A stretch of DNA of 64,000 bases. Origin: Toxoplasma gondii ME49. Taxonomy: Eukaryota > Apicomplexa > Conoidasida > Eucoccidiorida > Sarcocystidae. Below the pieces are notes generated by a model, which was not told the origin of the DNA, searched no databases, and saw only the letters and a program-made list of their open reading frames with translations. The stretch lies in the NCBI RefSeq assembly GCF_000006565.2, contig NC_031478.1:6707057-6771056 (forward strand). Direction: 5' to 3'. This document shows positions 39,401 through 50,751 of the stretch, piece after piece (positions within the stretch are counted from its first letter, which is position 1; every line of letters starts with the position of its first letter). The position numbers and the translations under genes were made by a program.

Positions 39401-40948
39401 GTCACTAAACATGTCTCTCTCTGTGACGCCTGTCGCGTCGCCACTCGACTCGCTCTGCGTCACGTACCGAATCCAAACATCCGGTGCAGGCGTGAGTCTG
39501 TTTTCTTCTGCTTTCTCGCGAGTCTCCGCTCGCAACGCGCTGAACAGCGAGTCTCTGTCGTCCGCTTCCCACAACGTCACTGAGGACAAGGAAAGGCCTC
39601 GCCCTCTCGTCTCTTCTTCTCCTGATCGAGTTCGAAACCTCAACTCCCCCTCAGCCGCGTCTTCTCTCTCCCTCGCCTCTCCTTGCCGTCTCTCTTCCTC
39701 TTCTCGTTCCTTCTTTGCCCTGGCGAGGTTGCGTCTCGTTTCTCTCTCTTCTCGCCTCTGTTCTCTCCTGCGCTCTCTCTCTCGATCGAGGCGCTCTCGG
39801 AGGCCAGCGAGAGAGAACACCATCACATCTCCGGCTCGCGTTGTGCACAGAAGAACTTCTTCGCCTGCAAGAATCTCACAGGCAATGTGAGTGGCTTTCA
39901 CGCGCCTGTCGCTCGAGAGCCTCGCGGTCGACCATCCTTCTTCAGCTTCGAGGTCTGCGTCGCGCGCATGCAGCGAAAACGCGCCCGGCCGTCTGTGGTC
40001 TTCGCCGGGGAGAAGAAGCGTGAAGCGTTCTGGGAGGAAGGCCTGTTCTCTACCGAGGACTCTGTGGTTCTGCGGAGCTCGAGCCTCGCCGTTTAGAGCT
40101 GCGAGGAAGGACCAGACGCGCGCGTCTCCGTCGTTTCGCGAGTCGCCGCAGGCTCCTTCGTCCTCGACCTCAGACAGCGTCTCCTCAGAGCTCGACGACA
40201 GAGACTCCCAGTCGCTCTCCACCAACGCCTGCCCGCGTCGGTCGCTTCGCCATGCGTTCGAAGAACTCCAAACCTCTCCAGACTGCTGTCGCCGCCGCAG
40301 TTCGTCTGCACTCGCGGGGACTCCCCACAGAGACTCCTGGGGTCCTGGCGTCCCCACCACTTGGCCTGCAATCAATGAAGAAGAAAACGAAGAAGAAAAC
40401 GAAGAAGAAAACGGAGATGCAGACAGAGAGGTGGAAGGAGAGGTGGAAGGAAGGGCACTGGGAGACGGAGGCGCGAAAGACAGCCGCTTTGTGCGGGTGA
40501 AGGGAGGAGCTCTTCGATACAGTTTGGCCGTCGGTGTTCCTCGAGGAGTGAGAGGGAGAACAATCAGCTGGCCGTCCGTTCCAACGACAAAGAGAAGGTC
40601 GCCTGAAGGCGACAGCGCCAGCGTATTTGTTGCATCTTCGGGGAGGGTGAGGGGGTTTGACCGAAGAGGCGAGCATCGCGAGGAAGGCGACGGCCTGAGC
40701 GAGACTGAAAACAAGAGTGAGAGACTCTTCAGCTTTCCAGAGAAGCCAGGCGCAGTGCAGGCAGACCGGGAAGGTGAGGAGACAGAGGACGAAGCGGACG
40801 AAGAGGACGAAGCGGACGAAGAGGACGAAGCGGACGAAGAGGAGCCTCCAGGGAGAGACCTTGGCAGAGCGCTGCCGAAGAGAGAAGGAAGAAAGAACTC
40901 CACAGAAGGCACCGACGCGGGCGCGGCAAAAGGATCTGCGGCCGCCAT
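31339..40948 (-). CDS. CRT10-family WD-repeat protein (putative CUL4/Rtt101-type substrate receptor)
   Basis: A large beta-propeller protein resembling the fungal CRT10 family; yeast Crt10 is a nuclear regulator of ribonucleotide reductase genes and partners a cullin ligase. Exon spans: 40948 to about 39332; an optional piece near 39200; 38565 to about 35140; 34642-33643; 33163-32606; 32280 to about 31623; and perhaps a last exon to 31339. Family-like blocks in order are [30 protein letters not shown] with [35 protein letters not shown], and [11 protein letters not shown]. Between them are very long Ser-, Glu- and Arg-rich insertions, including a 16-residue [16 protein letters not shown] unit twice. 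The join from exon 1 to exon 2 is not phase-consistent as I read it, so an exon there is missing or misplaced. The C-terminal end is also uncertain. Family assignment rests on remembered motif order, not an alignment. Confidence 0.65.
33302..33486. repeat. TA/TACATA simple repeat
   Basis: Mixed TA, ATACATAC and GTATGTAT units in the intron between the CRT10-like exons 33643-34642 and 32606-33163. Confidence 0.88.
34804..34925. repeat. (TA)n arrays and GATA steps
   Basis: Two TA runs followed by GATAGATAGATGG-like steps in the CRT10-like intron left of 35140. Confidence 0.88.
35230..35332 (-). repeat. 48-bp coding tandem duplication
   Basis: Two near-identical 48-bp units encode [16 protein letters not shown] twice, inside the acidic region near the end of the large CRT10-like exon. 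Confidence 0.85.
36330..36400 (-). repeat. 18-bp coding tandem repeat
   Basis: About four copies of a GCTCTCGCGTCTGTCTCT-type unit encode [12 protein letters not shown] hexapeptides in the CRT10-like protein. Confidence 0.85.
38790..38995. repeat. Purine-rich intron tract (GAGA/GACAGAGAAA)
   Basis: GACAGAGAAA-type decamers recur around 38920-38960 within a 200-bp purine tract. On the sense strand it is a polypyrimidine tract lying upstream of the 38565 acceptor. Confidence 0.8.
40385..40425 (-). repeat. GAAGAAGAAAAC repeat encoding Ser/Phe runs
   Basis: Four 12-bp units in exon 1 of the CRT10-like gene, encoding FSSS-type repeats on the minus strand. Confidence 0.75.
40795..40850 (-). repeat. 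15-bp coding tandem repeat, SSSAS
   Basis: Just under four copies of GAGGACGAAGCGGAC (plus strand), read on the minus strand as Ser-Ser-Ala-Ser-Ser near the N-terminus of the CRT10-like protein. Confidence 0.88.
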
Positions 40949-42230
40949 TGCAACTCAGAGATGGGAGGTTCAGACAGACAAGTCGGAGCGCGAAAGAGAC
41001 AAGAGAGTGAGAGAAAGAAAGAAAGAGAAAGGAAGGAGAGGAGACATAGAAAGGACGACAGGGACGGAGGAGTGAAGAGGAAAGGTGGAGGCCTGGGAAG
41101 GACGCAGAGAGGCTGGACAGAGGGAGGGAGAAGACACAAAAACGAGGAGGCGACTCTATCTAGCGGCTCCGACGCGACTCGACAGAAAGCGACCAGTGGA
41201 GTTTTCCACTCTTCGCATGGTCCTCGTTTTCCAGCGTCTGGACGGTCCTTGCAACTCCGTGAAAGACCTCTTTCTGAAATTTAGAGCGCCTCCCAGTCTC
41301 GGAACGCCCAGCGAGTCTCTCGTCAGCTCTCCCTCCCAACCGCGTCTTGCAAAGGCTGTCTCTCCGGCGTCGACTTCGTAGCCTCCCGCCAGCGCAGGAT
41401 TTCCTCGCGTCGCGCGTTGCCAGGACCAGTGTCGCTCTGGAAGCGAGAAAGGGCTCTTTCTTCTCTCCGGGAAAGGCGCTCTTCTCGGAGAAAGAGGCAA
41501 AAAAGACGATGCGCGACGCTCTCCGCCTCGTTTCTCGACGTACTCCTGCGTGCGACCGCCAACGCTCTCCAGCGCTCTCCAGCGCTCTCCAGCGCGCATG
41601 CACCTCGAAAAACGGCTACCAGTAGCTTCTCCGGACTCGAGAGCGTTTCTGAGGCAAACAGTTGCTTACCGCAGAGATGAGAGAATGTCGAGGGAGCTTC
41701 GGAGACTTCTTCTTAGCAGAGGAACCTCCTCGAGAGACGAAGTCAGGTGCAGCGCCCTGCAGAGGCGCGTCAACTTTTCGAGGCATCGCGAGCGAGTGCG
41801 AGACACGACGCCACAGAAAGAATTGCCAAAGAAGAGGTCCTTTTTGGAAAAAATTCTTCTTCTTCTCGTGTCTGTGAAAGGTACTGTGAATTTCTGAGTC
41901 TGCAAACGGTGCATTCTGCATGATGTTCCGGCGTCTTCCCCTCGCAGCTCGGCTGGAGTGACAGCTGATCTCGCGCGGTGTCTCTTTTTTCTCTTTGACG
42001 TCTCGACCAGTACTGCTTCATCTCCGTTTCCTTCATCTGGGCCTTCCTCAGATTCCCCATTGTGTCTGCTCTTCCTTTCTTTCCGTCGTCTCTGTTCTTC
42101 TTCCGCTCCCTCTTCTCTTTCTCTTCTTCTTCTCGTTCTCTCTCTGCCTCACCTGCTGCTTGCCGTCGGCTCTTCTCTTCTTCTTTTCGTCGGTCTCTCC
42201 TCCTCGTTCGTTTTCAGCGTCTGCGGAGCC
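40949..42230. promoter_or_regulatory. Divergent promoter region, CRT10-like gene / GPN2
   Basis: A 1.28-kb gap separates two head-to-head start codons, so both core promoters must lie here. AGAGACG at 41733-41739 matches the GAGACG-type element reported in Toxoplasma promoters. A pyrimidine-rich tract runs into the GPN2 start from 42045. Coccidian promoters often lack TATA boxes; I see none I would defend. Open frames in the gap overlap on both strands and are not called. Confidence 0.5.
41563..41595. repeat. 10-bp tandem repeat CGCTCTCCAG
   Basis: Three exact copies plus a partial one within the divergent promoter region. Confidence 0.9.
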
Positions 42231-42848
42231 ATGTGGTATGGACAGCTGGTGATTGGTCCACCAGGGAGTGGAAAAAGTACCTACTGCAATGGCATGCAGC
42301 AAATGCTTCGGGCGCTCCATCGGCCGCACATCGTCGTCAACCTCGATCCTGCAAATGACTTCCTGCCCTACGACTGTGCAGTCAATCTGCGCGACCTCAT
42401 CGACCACAAAGAAGTCATGGAAAAGCACCGTCTCGGCCCAAACGGAGGTATGTCTCTTCTCTCTCTTCTCTCCTCTCTTTTCTCGTTCTCTTGTTCGTCC
42501 TACAGCTCTCTTTTCTCCTCTCGTTCTCTCTCCTCTCGTTTCCTGTTTCTGCCTCCTCGTCCTCGCTTGTACTTTCGTCTTCAGTCTCTCTTTTTTCACC
42601 TCGATGGCCTCTCCCTCGCACCCGCTTGCTCCTGAACACCCACCCTGTCGAGGCAGCAAGGCCTTCTGCGGCAACGCACACAGCAACTCTCTCCTGCAGA
42701 CAGCCTCTGTCTGTTCCAGCAGAGCTGTCCACCTAACTCCTCAATCTTCTCCTCCGTCTGTGTCTCCACACACTCTGCGACGCCAGCCTTCCTTCTTCGA
42801 CTTGCGTTTCCACCAGTACGCGTTTCGCCGTCTCTTCTCCGAATACCT

Positions 42849-42886
<38 letters not shown>

Positions 42887-45800
42887 ATGTACGTCTTGGT
42901 CTGTGTTCACGCCTGCGTTGAGAGACCTCTGCATATGTTTATAATACTTTGTCCATTTAAATATATATATATATATATATTTTTATGTCAATCGCGACAT
43001 GTGTAGATCGCAGAATTGATGGAGATCTATGACAATCTGCATTCGCAGAGAGAAGAACAGTCGCAAGGCGTAGAGTCTCCTGTCCTCGTTTGCTCTGTTC
43101 AATTCGGGTGGCGGTGCTCTTCAAAACGCCTGCCTGGCGTCAACCATGGAAAGCTGGCGGCCAGCTTTTCGTCTGCCTTTCCTCTTGAGTTCCTGGGCGA
43201 AGTTGTTTTCAAGGCCGGTTCTCCACAGTTTTTTTCTTCGCGTTTCAACCGGATTGCCTGCCCTTCCCCGCCTCCCTGCTGAGTGTCTCAGGACTGCTTT
43301 ACTGCTTGGAGTATCTCCTCGTCAACATTGACTGGCTGACGGAGAAATTAACCAGAGATTTCAAAGGTAAGGAGGAAGCAAAGTCGATCGCGTCCTCGTG
43401 TGCGTGACGCCGCAGGACATCCGAGAGGTTTCTGCTTCGCCGCGTCGCTTTTTAGGTTCGCTTTTCCTTGCCTGTTTGTGCATTTTTCAGGCCATTACAT
43501 TCTGCTGGACTGCCCCGGACAGGTTGAGGTGTACACACACCACGAGTGCATGCAGCGAATTGTGCAGCGCCTGCAGAAAGACCTGGACGCCCGAGTAGGT
43601 CCCGACTGCAGTTTCTCGGTCTGTTCGTCCAAGTCCTCGTTTCCTTTCCTTTTCCTTCTTTCGTTCAGTATCTTTGATGGTTCTCCCGTGGTTGTCCACT
43701 CGATGGCTGCATCGCTTCCATTTCTCGTGGAGGTAGGTGAGGTGCGTTCATCTTTCGCGGTTACGCTTGCGAGAATATTTAAAGGCAGTCCTATTTATCC
43801 TATTGAGCTTTCGCGCATAGAATCGGCTTCCCGGTGCTCCGCAGGCGCTTTTGTTCGTTAGCGCCTTGCTGGGTCGCCGGCCTTCATAAACGCACCCTCA
43901 ACGGCTCTGGAAACGAGCGCCTTTTTTTTCTCTCTTCTTGCCTCGGAAAAGTCTCACAACTCGCAGATGAGGAGTTGCGCGTCTCCACGGAATGTTGGAA
44001 GTGCCTTCCCCGTTCTCCTCGCGTCGTGGATGTACACTTGCCCCTCCGGCCATCGTTGCTTCTCTGTTCGTCGTTCCTCTTCTTCGCCTTTCTGTCTCTG
44101 TCTTTCTCCTGGGCTCTCCTCCCTCTTTCTCTTCCGAAGCGGCTCTCCTCTCCGCGTTTTCCTTCGCGTCCTTGCCGCGAGCGTCGTCACAAACAGCTTC
44201 GAAATGCGCTTCTCGGTCGCGGCTTCATCTCTCATGTTTGCGTCTCCGACTCGACTGTTCTATTCTCTGTCATTGTCTTCGCAGCTCACAGCTGTCCACC
44301 TCGTCGACAGCACCCTCTGCACGGACGGCTACAAGGTACTGCTCTGCATGGTTTCTCGCTCTCATCTCCGTTGTTTCGCCTTCACTTCCTCGTTCCTTCC
44401 TCGCTCGCTCTCATCTCCGTTGTTTCGCCTTCACTTCCTCGTTCCTTCCTCGCTCGCTCTCATCTCCGTTGGTTCGCCTTCACTACCTCGTTCCTTCCTC
44501 GCTCGCTCTCATCTCCGTTGTTTCGCCTTCACTTCCTCGTTCCTTTCTCGCTCGCTCTCTGCTCCGTGGTTTCCCTGCTGCGACCCTACGCTTCCTGGCT
44601 CCTGTGGGTTGCCTTTCGGTCGTCCTTGGCATTCCTGTTTTCGCCAGTTTCTTCATCTGAGTTATGAGCCTTCGATGCCAAAGCTCCACGTTCGCTGTGA
44701 CTCTGCAGGGCAGTGTGTTCATGCCTGGAATCGTACATGTCGCTCGCAACATTCTTCGTTTTAGAGGCGACGCCTTCCTCTTGCTTCTCATCTCCGCTCG
44801 CTTGGTTTCAGCTTCCCTCAGGGGCGTCTAGGCCTCGTCCCTAGGTCTGTCTTTCGCTCATCTCTGTTTCCTTGTTTCTCACACTCTGTTCTGGCGTCCG
44901 CCCTGCTCACTCTGTCGCTCTCTGTGTGTCTTTATGCGCCCAATTATTCTCCTCGTGCGTCTTTGCGTTTCTCGCTCCTGTCTTGTCTCTTTTCTGCATC
45001 TTCTCTCGGACTCGCTGTGCTTCGGAGCCTCCTGCGCCTGTGGAGAGTGTGCTCGTCTCATCTTGCTCTTTTCTTTCTGTCTCTTTCAGTACATCAGTGC
45101 CCTCCTCGTCTCCTTGAGCGGACAGCTTCTCCTCGAGCTTCCCCATGTAAACGTTCTGTCGAAAATCGACCTCTTGAAACACCATCGAGATCAACTGGGT
45201 ACGCTCGTCTTCTCCCTCCTGTCATCTTCTCTCTCCATTCTTCTTCTCCCTCCTGTCATCTTCTGTCTTCATTCTTCTTCTCTCTCCTGTCATCTTCTCT
45301 CTCCATTCTTCTTCTCTCTCCTGTCCTCTTCTGTCTCGATTCATCTTCTTCCCTCCGGTCTTCTGCTCTCTCGAGTCTCCTCGCTCGGTTTGCATTTTCT
45401 CTGTCTTTTTCTTCTGTCGAACAACAGCTTGTTTGTAGATTTCTCTCTCAGGTGGGCGATCGTGGATTTCATGTGAATCGCTCCAAATTCTTTTTCTTCC
45501 ACAGCGTTTCGCCTGGAGTATTTCGCAGAGGTGCAGGACCTCAGCGAACTTGTCACAGCAATGGAGAACACACATCCGATGACGGTACGTCCTCTCGTTC
45601 CTCGCTTCTTTCCTGCTCTTCCTCATCGGTCTCTCGCCTCCGTCTGTAGAACATCGTTCGTTTCTGCTTCCCGCGGGTCGTTTGCATTCTCTGTTCACTT
45701 GGCGTTTCGCTATGTATTTCTCCATATTCTCTCCGTCTCGCTTCTTTCTCTCCTCTTGTTCTTCCTCACCGCGCGTTTGACGATGTTCTTCCAGAGTGCA

Positions 45801-47474
45801 TGCATGGGGTACGACTTTTTCCAGAACAGGCGCGTCCGCCGCGCGCGCGTATGCCGTCTAGCGGTCCGTCGCCTTCTCTTTGCGGTGTTTTTGCGTTGAC
45901 GTCTGCCTCAAACCTAAACCTCTCGACCTCGCGTCAGCCTCGTTTCGTCCTTTGTCGGCCCTGTCTTCCGTCTTTCCTGCAGGCAAAGATGAAGGAACAC
46001 ACGGAACTTCTTTGCGAACTCATCGAGGACTACAAGTGAGTTGTGGACAAGCAGTGAAGTTCTCTTCTCTTATATTTTTCGCTCCCCCCCACCCCCCAAC
46101 TCCCCTGCAAGCAGCAGACACCAGACACGGTTTCCCTTGCAGACGTCAACCTCTTGCGCATGCGGAATTCGCAGTCGCGGAAAAGCTCTTTCTCTGTTCA
46201 GAGTAGACAATCTCTCATCTCTCTTCGTCTCGTCTGTTTTCTTCTCCACTCTCTTCTTCCATCTTTCTCTTCAAGGAGGCGAACACAGGTCCGGCGCTTC
46301 CTCTCATTTCTGTCCGTGAACCTCAACATATACATATACATATACATATATATATATATATATATACATGTATATATATATATATATATGTATATATTCA
46401 TGTATGCACCTGTATCGACATATGTGTGAACGGATCGGACTGTCGGCAACAACCCAATTTCGAGTGACTCGCTCCGCTCCGTTGAGTCTCAGGTTTTCCA
46501 GTTGTCGCAGGTATTTGCGGCAGCGCGGAGACTTTCCTGCAGGCAGCCAGTTGGTGCAGAAATCCAACTGTCAGCGAGACGCTGTGGAGGCAATCGCGAC
46601 GGGGGAGTTGAAGTCGCTGAGAACCGTGTCTTTTCTGTTTGCAGCCTCGTTTCGTTCAGACTTCTCGACATTCAGGAGAAAAGCTCTGTCCTCAGTCTCC
46701 TCAAAGTCATCGACTTAGCGAACGGGTGAGGCGGTGCATGCAGTCTGAGTGTTTGAAGCGTTGAAGGCCTAGAACGTCCCAGAGATGCTCTCGCCATCGC
46801 GTTCGTTTCCTGAGATGAGACGTTCGAGTTTTCTGTGAACTCCAGGAGCACCGAGAGGCTTGTCGGCGCCGCTGTCTCGCCGTCTCTCGTCTTCGGGTGT
46901 CGAGTGCCAGCCAGTGCAGTGCATGCGCATCCAGCTGCGGCAAAAGGAAGAAGCAACGCGTTCTTCTTTGGAGGAAAGAGAACGACCGAGAAAACTCGAA
47001 CGAAAACGAATCGTGAAGAGAGCGTGGGCAGACACACACAGACACAGTGGACAGAGCGAGAAGAAACAGAAAGGGGAGGACGACGCGAGAAAAAGAACAC
47101 AAAGAGAGGTTGCGGCAAATGTGACTCCGGAGAGGAGACGGAGGTCACTCCGACGGACCCGCGCGCCATTTGTTTCAGATTTCCCCTCTGTCTGCTCTGT
47201 CGTCTTCTGCCATCGCTTCTTCTCTCTCTACGTCACCTTTTCTCCTGTTTCTCTCGTCGCCTCTTCTGTGTACCCTACAGCTACAGCTTAGGAAACATGG
47301 CCGCGGACTTCAACATCTTCAGTGTGTCTCTCGACAACACAGAAGACACAGCCGACCTGTACGCTTTTCCTCCTCTCTCCTGCACCTCTGACGCGTTTCT
47401 CACTCAAAACGGTGTTTGACTCTCGCCCCGTTCTCCTTCAGCACGACGCATGCACTGCGTATCAACACCCTCTC

Positions 47475-47514
<40 letters not shown>

Positions 47515-47564
47515 AACATACAGGCACAATGATACCTATACACATACATACGCAAACATATAAG

Positions 47565-47595
<31 letters not shown>

Positions 47596-47936
47596 ATATG
47601 TATGCATATAAGTATGTATAATTAATACTTCTGTGGGTGTACCTTGTAGTCATTCCTTCTTCACTTTCTGTATGCATGAATGAACGCCTCGTATGGGGAG
47701 AGGAATGGTTCCCTCTTTCAGTTCGGCGAGGTTTGATGCATGCGCATCTCCTGAGTTGGCTCGGTCTGGCTTTATGTCTAAAGAGAAAGTACTGCTTTTC
47801 GGCGTTCCTGCTTTTCTGAGGACGCCTGTTGTCTCTCACTGAATTTACGCGCCGTCTGTGTTCTGCTCGCAGACTAGACACGATCCAGGAGCGGTACGTC
47901 GACTTAGACGAAGACGACGATCCCGACAAACGCTGA
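42231..47936 (+). CDS. GPN2: GPN2, GPN-loop GTPase
   Basis: A GPN-loop GTPase; the family works in assembly and nuclear import of RNA polymerase II. Ten exons in phase: 42231-42447, 43292-43366, 43491-43594, 44285-44335, 45090-45198, 45505-45584, 45983-46035, 46645-46725, 47281-47358 and 47873-47936. They sum to 912 nt and 303 aa, close to the animal GPN2 length of about 310. Motifs: [17 protein letters not shown] (P-loop, residues 9-17), VVNLDPAN, the diagnostic GPN tripeptide in LGPNGG (69-71), [12 protein letters not shown] (G3), [30 protein letters not shown] (G4) and [16 protein letters not shown]. The protein ends [11 protein letters not shown]. The start is the only Met ahead of the P-loop; the preceding bases are a pyrimidine-rich leader. 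Introns carry TA arrays and two minisatellites. GPN2 rather than GPN1 or GPN3 is judged from the N-terminus and the LHHxCMxRI-like region. Confidence 0.96.
42850..42982. repeat. Two (TA)n arrays in GPN2 intron 1
   Basis: Pure TA at about 42850-42883 and again at about 42960-42981. Confidence 0.9.
44360..44557. repeat. 49-bp minisatellite in GPN2 intron 4
   Basis: Four copies with an exact 49-bp period: TCATCT begins at 44362, 44411, 44460 and 44509. Copies differ by one or two bases. The unit is entirely pyrimidine-rich. Confidence 0.92.
45210..45350. repeat. 34-bp minisatellite in GPN2 intron 5
   Basis: Four copies with a 34-bp period: CTGTCATC-type cores at 45221, 45255, 45289 and, with one change, 45323. 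It begins shortly after the 5' splice site at 45199. Confidence 0.9.
46327..46405. repeat. TA/TACATA simple repeat in GPN2 intron 7
   Basis: Mixed TACATA and TA units between exons 45983-46035 and 46645-46725. Confidence 0.88.
47474..47622. repeat. (TA)n arrays in GPN2 intron 9
   Basis: Two TA runs flank a 60-bp CATACA-rich stretch, between the last two exons. Confidence 0.88.
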
Positions 47937-48805
47937 GAGAACGCCCTGTCTCCGTCGTCCCCTGTACTTCCATCTGTCTTCGCCCTGCGTAACTCTGCTT
48001 CTCCGCCTTGAGTAAATCTCCTGATTTCCTCTCCGTTTGTTTCCTGTGTGTCGCCGCCTGCCTCTGTTTCGTCTGTCTCTGCGCTGCGGACTTGTGACCA
48101 GCCGCTTCGCTGCCATGGCAGTCGAGCGAACGCTGAGCTGGCCAGCAGCGACGGCCCACTGTATCTGACCCTTGACGAAAGCAACACAAGTTGAACATAT
48201 GGAAAACTTATGTTCAGGTGGAGTGTACTGGGAGTGCCTCCAAATTCCGAGGTCCGCATGTGAGCAGTGTTTAAGCGATTCAGCTCCCGCTTTCGATTTC
48301 GGTTGCATGCGAGGGATTCTGACTTCTCATTTCAAAGAGCTCTGTGCAGCTCACCACTCTTGTGCGTCGATACGGACATCCCAGGGACTCAGCTTCCTCC
48401 CTGTGTCGTTATATCCATCTGCCTCCTCTGCATCTCTTCTCCCACTGCGTATCCATATCTATCAATATCGATCGATTGATATTTAACTATCTATATTTGT
48501 TTATCAGTCTATCTCTACCTATTTATGTATCTCTCTATCGATATCTGTATCTCTATCTGTGTCTAAATAGATCTATCGTTCTATCTATATATGTCCATAT
48601 TTCTTATCTATATACAGAACTATACATAAATATATATTTAAATATATATGTATTTACGGCGTGTTTCTGTTTTTATTTCTCTACAGTGTGAGAGAGACCG
48701 TGAATATGTCTGGATGAGTAAAACGTTTTCCACTTTTATTACACTTCCTTGACTGCCGCGTCTGCAAACTTAAACAACATTGCAAGGATTCATGCGTGGA
48801 AACAT
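47937..48805. other. GPN2 3' flank
   Basis: Holds the GPN2 3' UTR and a decayed CTAT-type simple repeat at about 48450-48660. No coding exon is seen. Transcripts from GPN2 and the small minus-strand gene at 48806 converge here. Confidence 0.6.
48450..48660. repeat. Degenerate CTAT/CTGT repeat
   Basis: About 200 bp of TCTATCTA-like units with scattered changes and short TA runs, similar in kind to 26057-26215. Confidence 0.85.
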
Positions 48806-49424
48806 TTATTTTATTTGGACTCCAGATAGGTCCCGGGGAAGACATCTGGGAAGGTTTTGAGGGCGCCGTGGCGCCTGGTCACCACTCTCTGCTTCTCGTT
48901 CGACCTTCAGGCGTTTTTCAGAGCCTGTCTTGTTCTTCCCCACCTTCGCTTTGGACTTTGCTTTTCGCGAAACGAGTTGTTTTGCTTCCTCGCGCGTTGC
49001 CTTCATGTTCGTCACTGTCCGGAATGCCTCTCTTCTGTCTTTGCCTGCATCTGCTCTCCTAAACTCGTCTCTCTCTCTTTCGTCTCTCTTCTTCTCCTTC
49101 TCCCTGCTCTCCCTTCCTTTCCTCACCAGTATTGCTTTCTGATCTTCTTTCTTCCTCCGCGTTCTTCTTCTCTTTCTCCCTGCTCTTCGTGTCTTTCTCT
49201 CTCCTTCTAGACTTGAGTTTGTCGCCGCTGCGTGACTCTCTGTCTCTCGCTGCTCTCGCATGCTTCCGCTCCTTCGCCGTTCGCCTCTCTCTCGTCGCGG
49301 CGCGAGGCAGGTGCTGTCGGGGCGTCAAACGCATTTGTCTCGAAACCACGGCAAGGCCGTCTCGGGTGCCCGCGCGCGCACAAGCGGCTTCGGCTAGGCA
49401 AATCTCGACTGTGATTTCCCTCAT
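48806..49424 (-). CDS. Predicted small basic protein, family unknown
   Basis: A two-exon model: 49424-49127 and 49014-48806, with a GT-AG intron of 112 bp. The sum is 507 nt and 168 aa, in phase. The N-terminus is non-repetitive (MREITVEICLAEAACARAGT, then RDGLAVVSRQMRL). The rest is Lys/Arg/Glu-rich with KAKSKAKVGKNK, as in nucleolar or RNA-associated proteins. It could instead be the tail of a longer minus-strand gene whose upstream exons I did not find, or a chance frame in purine-rich DNA. No homolog is recognised. It lies between convergent GPN2 and co-directional TilS. Confidence 0.38.
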
Positions 49425-49825
49425 CTCCTCTCGGGGAGATGCGAAGAAGAAAGCGCATGCCGAGGCTCAGGGGATTCGCAGCGTCACACACGGGGGACCG
49501 GGGGCGAGAGAGGCGTCAGCGTTCTACTCCGAACGCGCTGTCAAGGCGAGAGAGTTTGTAAACGCCTCTGCTCGGATCCTCAGCATGTAGGGAGCTAAAT
49601 CGATATAAGGAACTTGGCAGGCATCACTGTCAAATATGCGCTTGCTCAAAACATGATTCTCACAGACCCAGCCGAGAGTCGAGGGAACTCGAAGTAGAGA
49701 TGTCAAACTGCTTGTGGCAGTGGGATAAGAAGGAAACTGAAGCACTCACCGCCTTCTCCAGCGCTCCAAGGAGATGCTCAGCTACCAACACTTCAGTTGC
49801 GAAAGTGAATGCTGCCCTCTCAAAC

Positions 49826-49857
<32 letters not shown>

Positions 49858-50751
49858 TTCATTATTACAATTATCTGGATGCATACATGAATATATACGG
49901 ATCCTGTGCCTATATGCTATATATATATATGTATATATGAACGCGCGTGTATGCGTTGGAGGCCGGAATGTTCAATGAAGAATGAAAAGAGTATCTGATG
50001 CATTGAAGTCGGTGTGTCGCATATGGTAAGAGATGATCTCTCCTGTAGCTCTTTTCCGTTTTCACCACTATACCTGCATATGCAGATATATAAAAGTGTA
50101 CGTAACTGTGTGCAAGAAATATGTACAAGGGAGTCCACGAATAAACGTAGATGCTTATGTCATCTACGTATGCAGATATCTCAAGAATGCCCTGCATCTG
50201 TCCAGCAGCGGGCATGCTTGGTGCTGGCACAGAAGAGCGGCGCCTGGGGTGAAGCGCGTAGAGTCGGGAGAGAATCCGAGAGGAGGCAGAAAGAAGAAGA
50301 GGGTCTCCCAATTTCTCCGATCAGAGACAGAACTTGTTATAAAAATCATGCCTTCCAATCGACGTTCCGCGGCTCTTTCACCTGTACAGAATTGAGGCGG
50401 GTGTCGGTACTGCCTCTGAAAGTAGATATGTGCATCATAATAGCATGGGCGTACATATGCATACATATGCATATATACAAAAGATACATATATATATATA
50501 TATACATAAATGTAGACATAATATGCATATCTGTAAATATGCATCTTTGTATGTATATGCCTACGTCTGCAGAGAGACGCATCTCTACGGGGTACGCTTT
50601 TCTGTTGGATGTACATTTGGCGAAAGAGATGTTCCACGTACGTGAATGAGTCCTTATGGCCCCGAAGCGTCTTGTTGCAGTCGGTTGCGTCCTTTTTGAT
50701 GGTTTTTGACTTCTACGCGAATGTTGATTTTCAATCGGAGAACATGGCATC
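49425..50751. other. Region between the small gene and the TilS stop
   Basis: Probably the TilS 3' UTR (right) and the promoter of the small gene (left). It holds (TA)n arrays at about 49826-49935 and 50485-50530. No supported exon is seen. Confidence 0.5.
49826..49938. repeat. (TA)n microsatellites
   Basis: TA runs at about 49828-49858 and 49917-49938, separated by unique DNA. Confidence 0.88.

Noticed and set aside
39891..41075. 394-codon plus-strand frame
   Set aside because: Antisense of the first CRT10-like exon, and rich in Glu/Asp from the SSSAS-encoding repeat.
43008..43282. Open frame inside GPN2 intron 1
   Set aside because: GPN2 reads directly from LGPN to [10 protein letters not shown] across this intron; the frame has no counterpart in the family.
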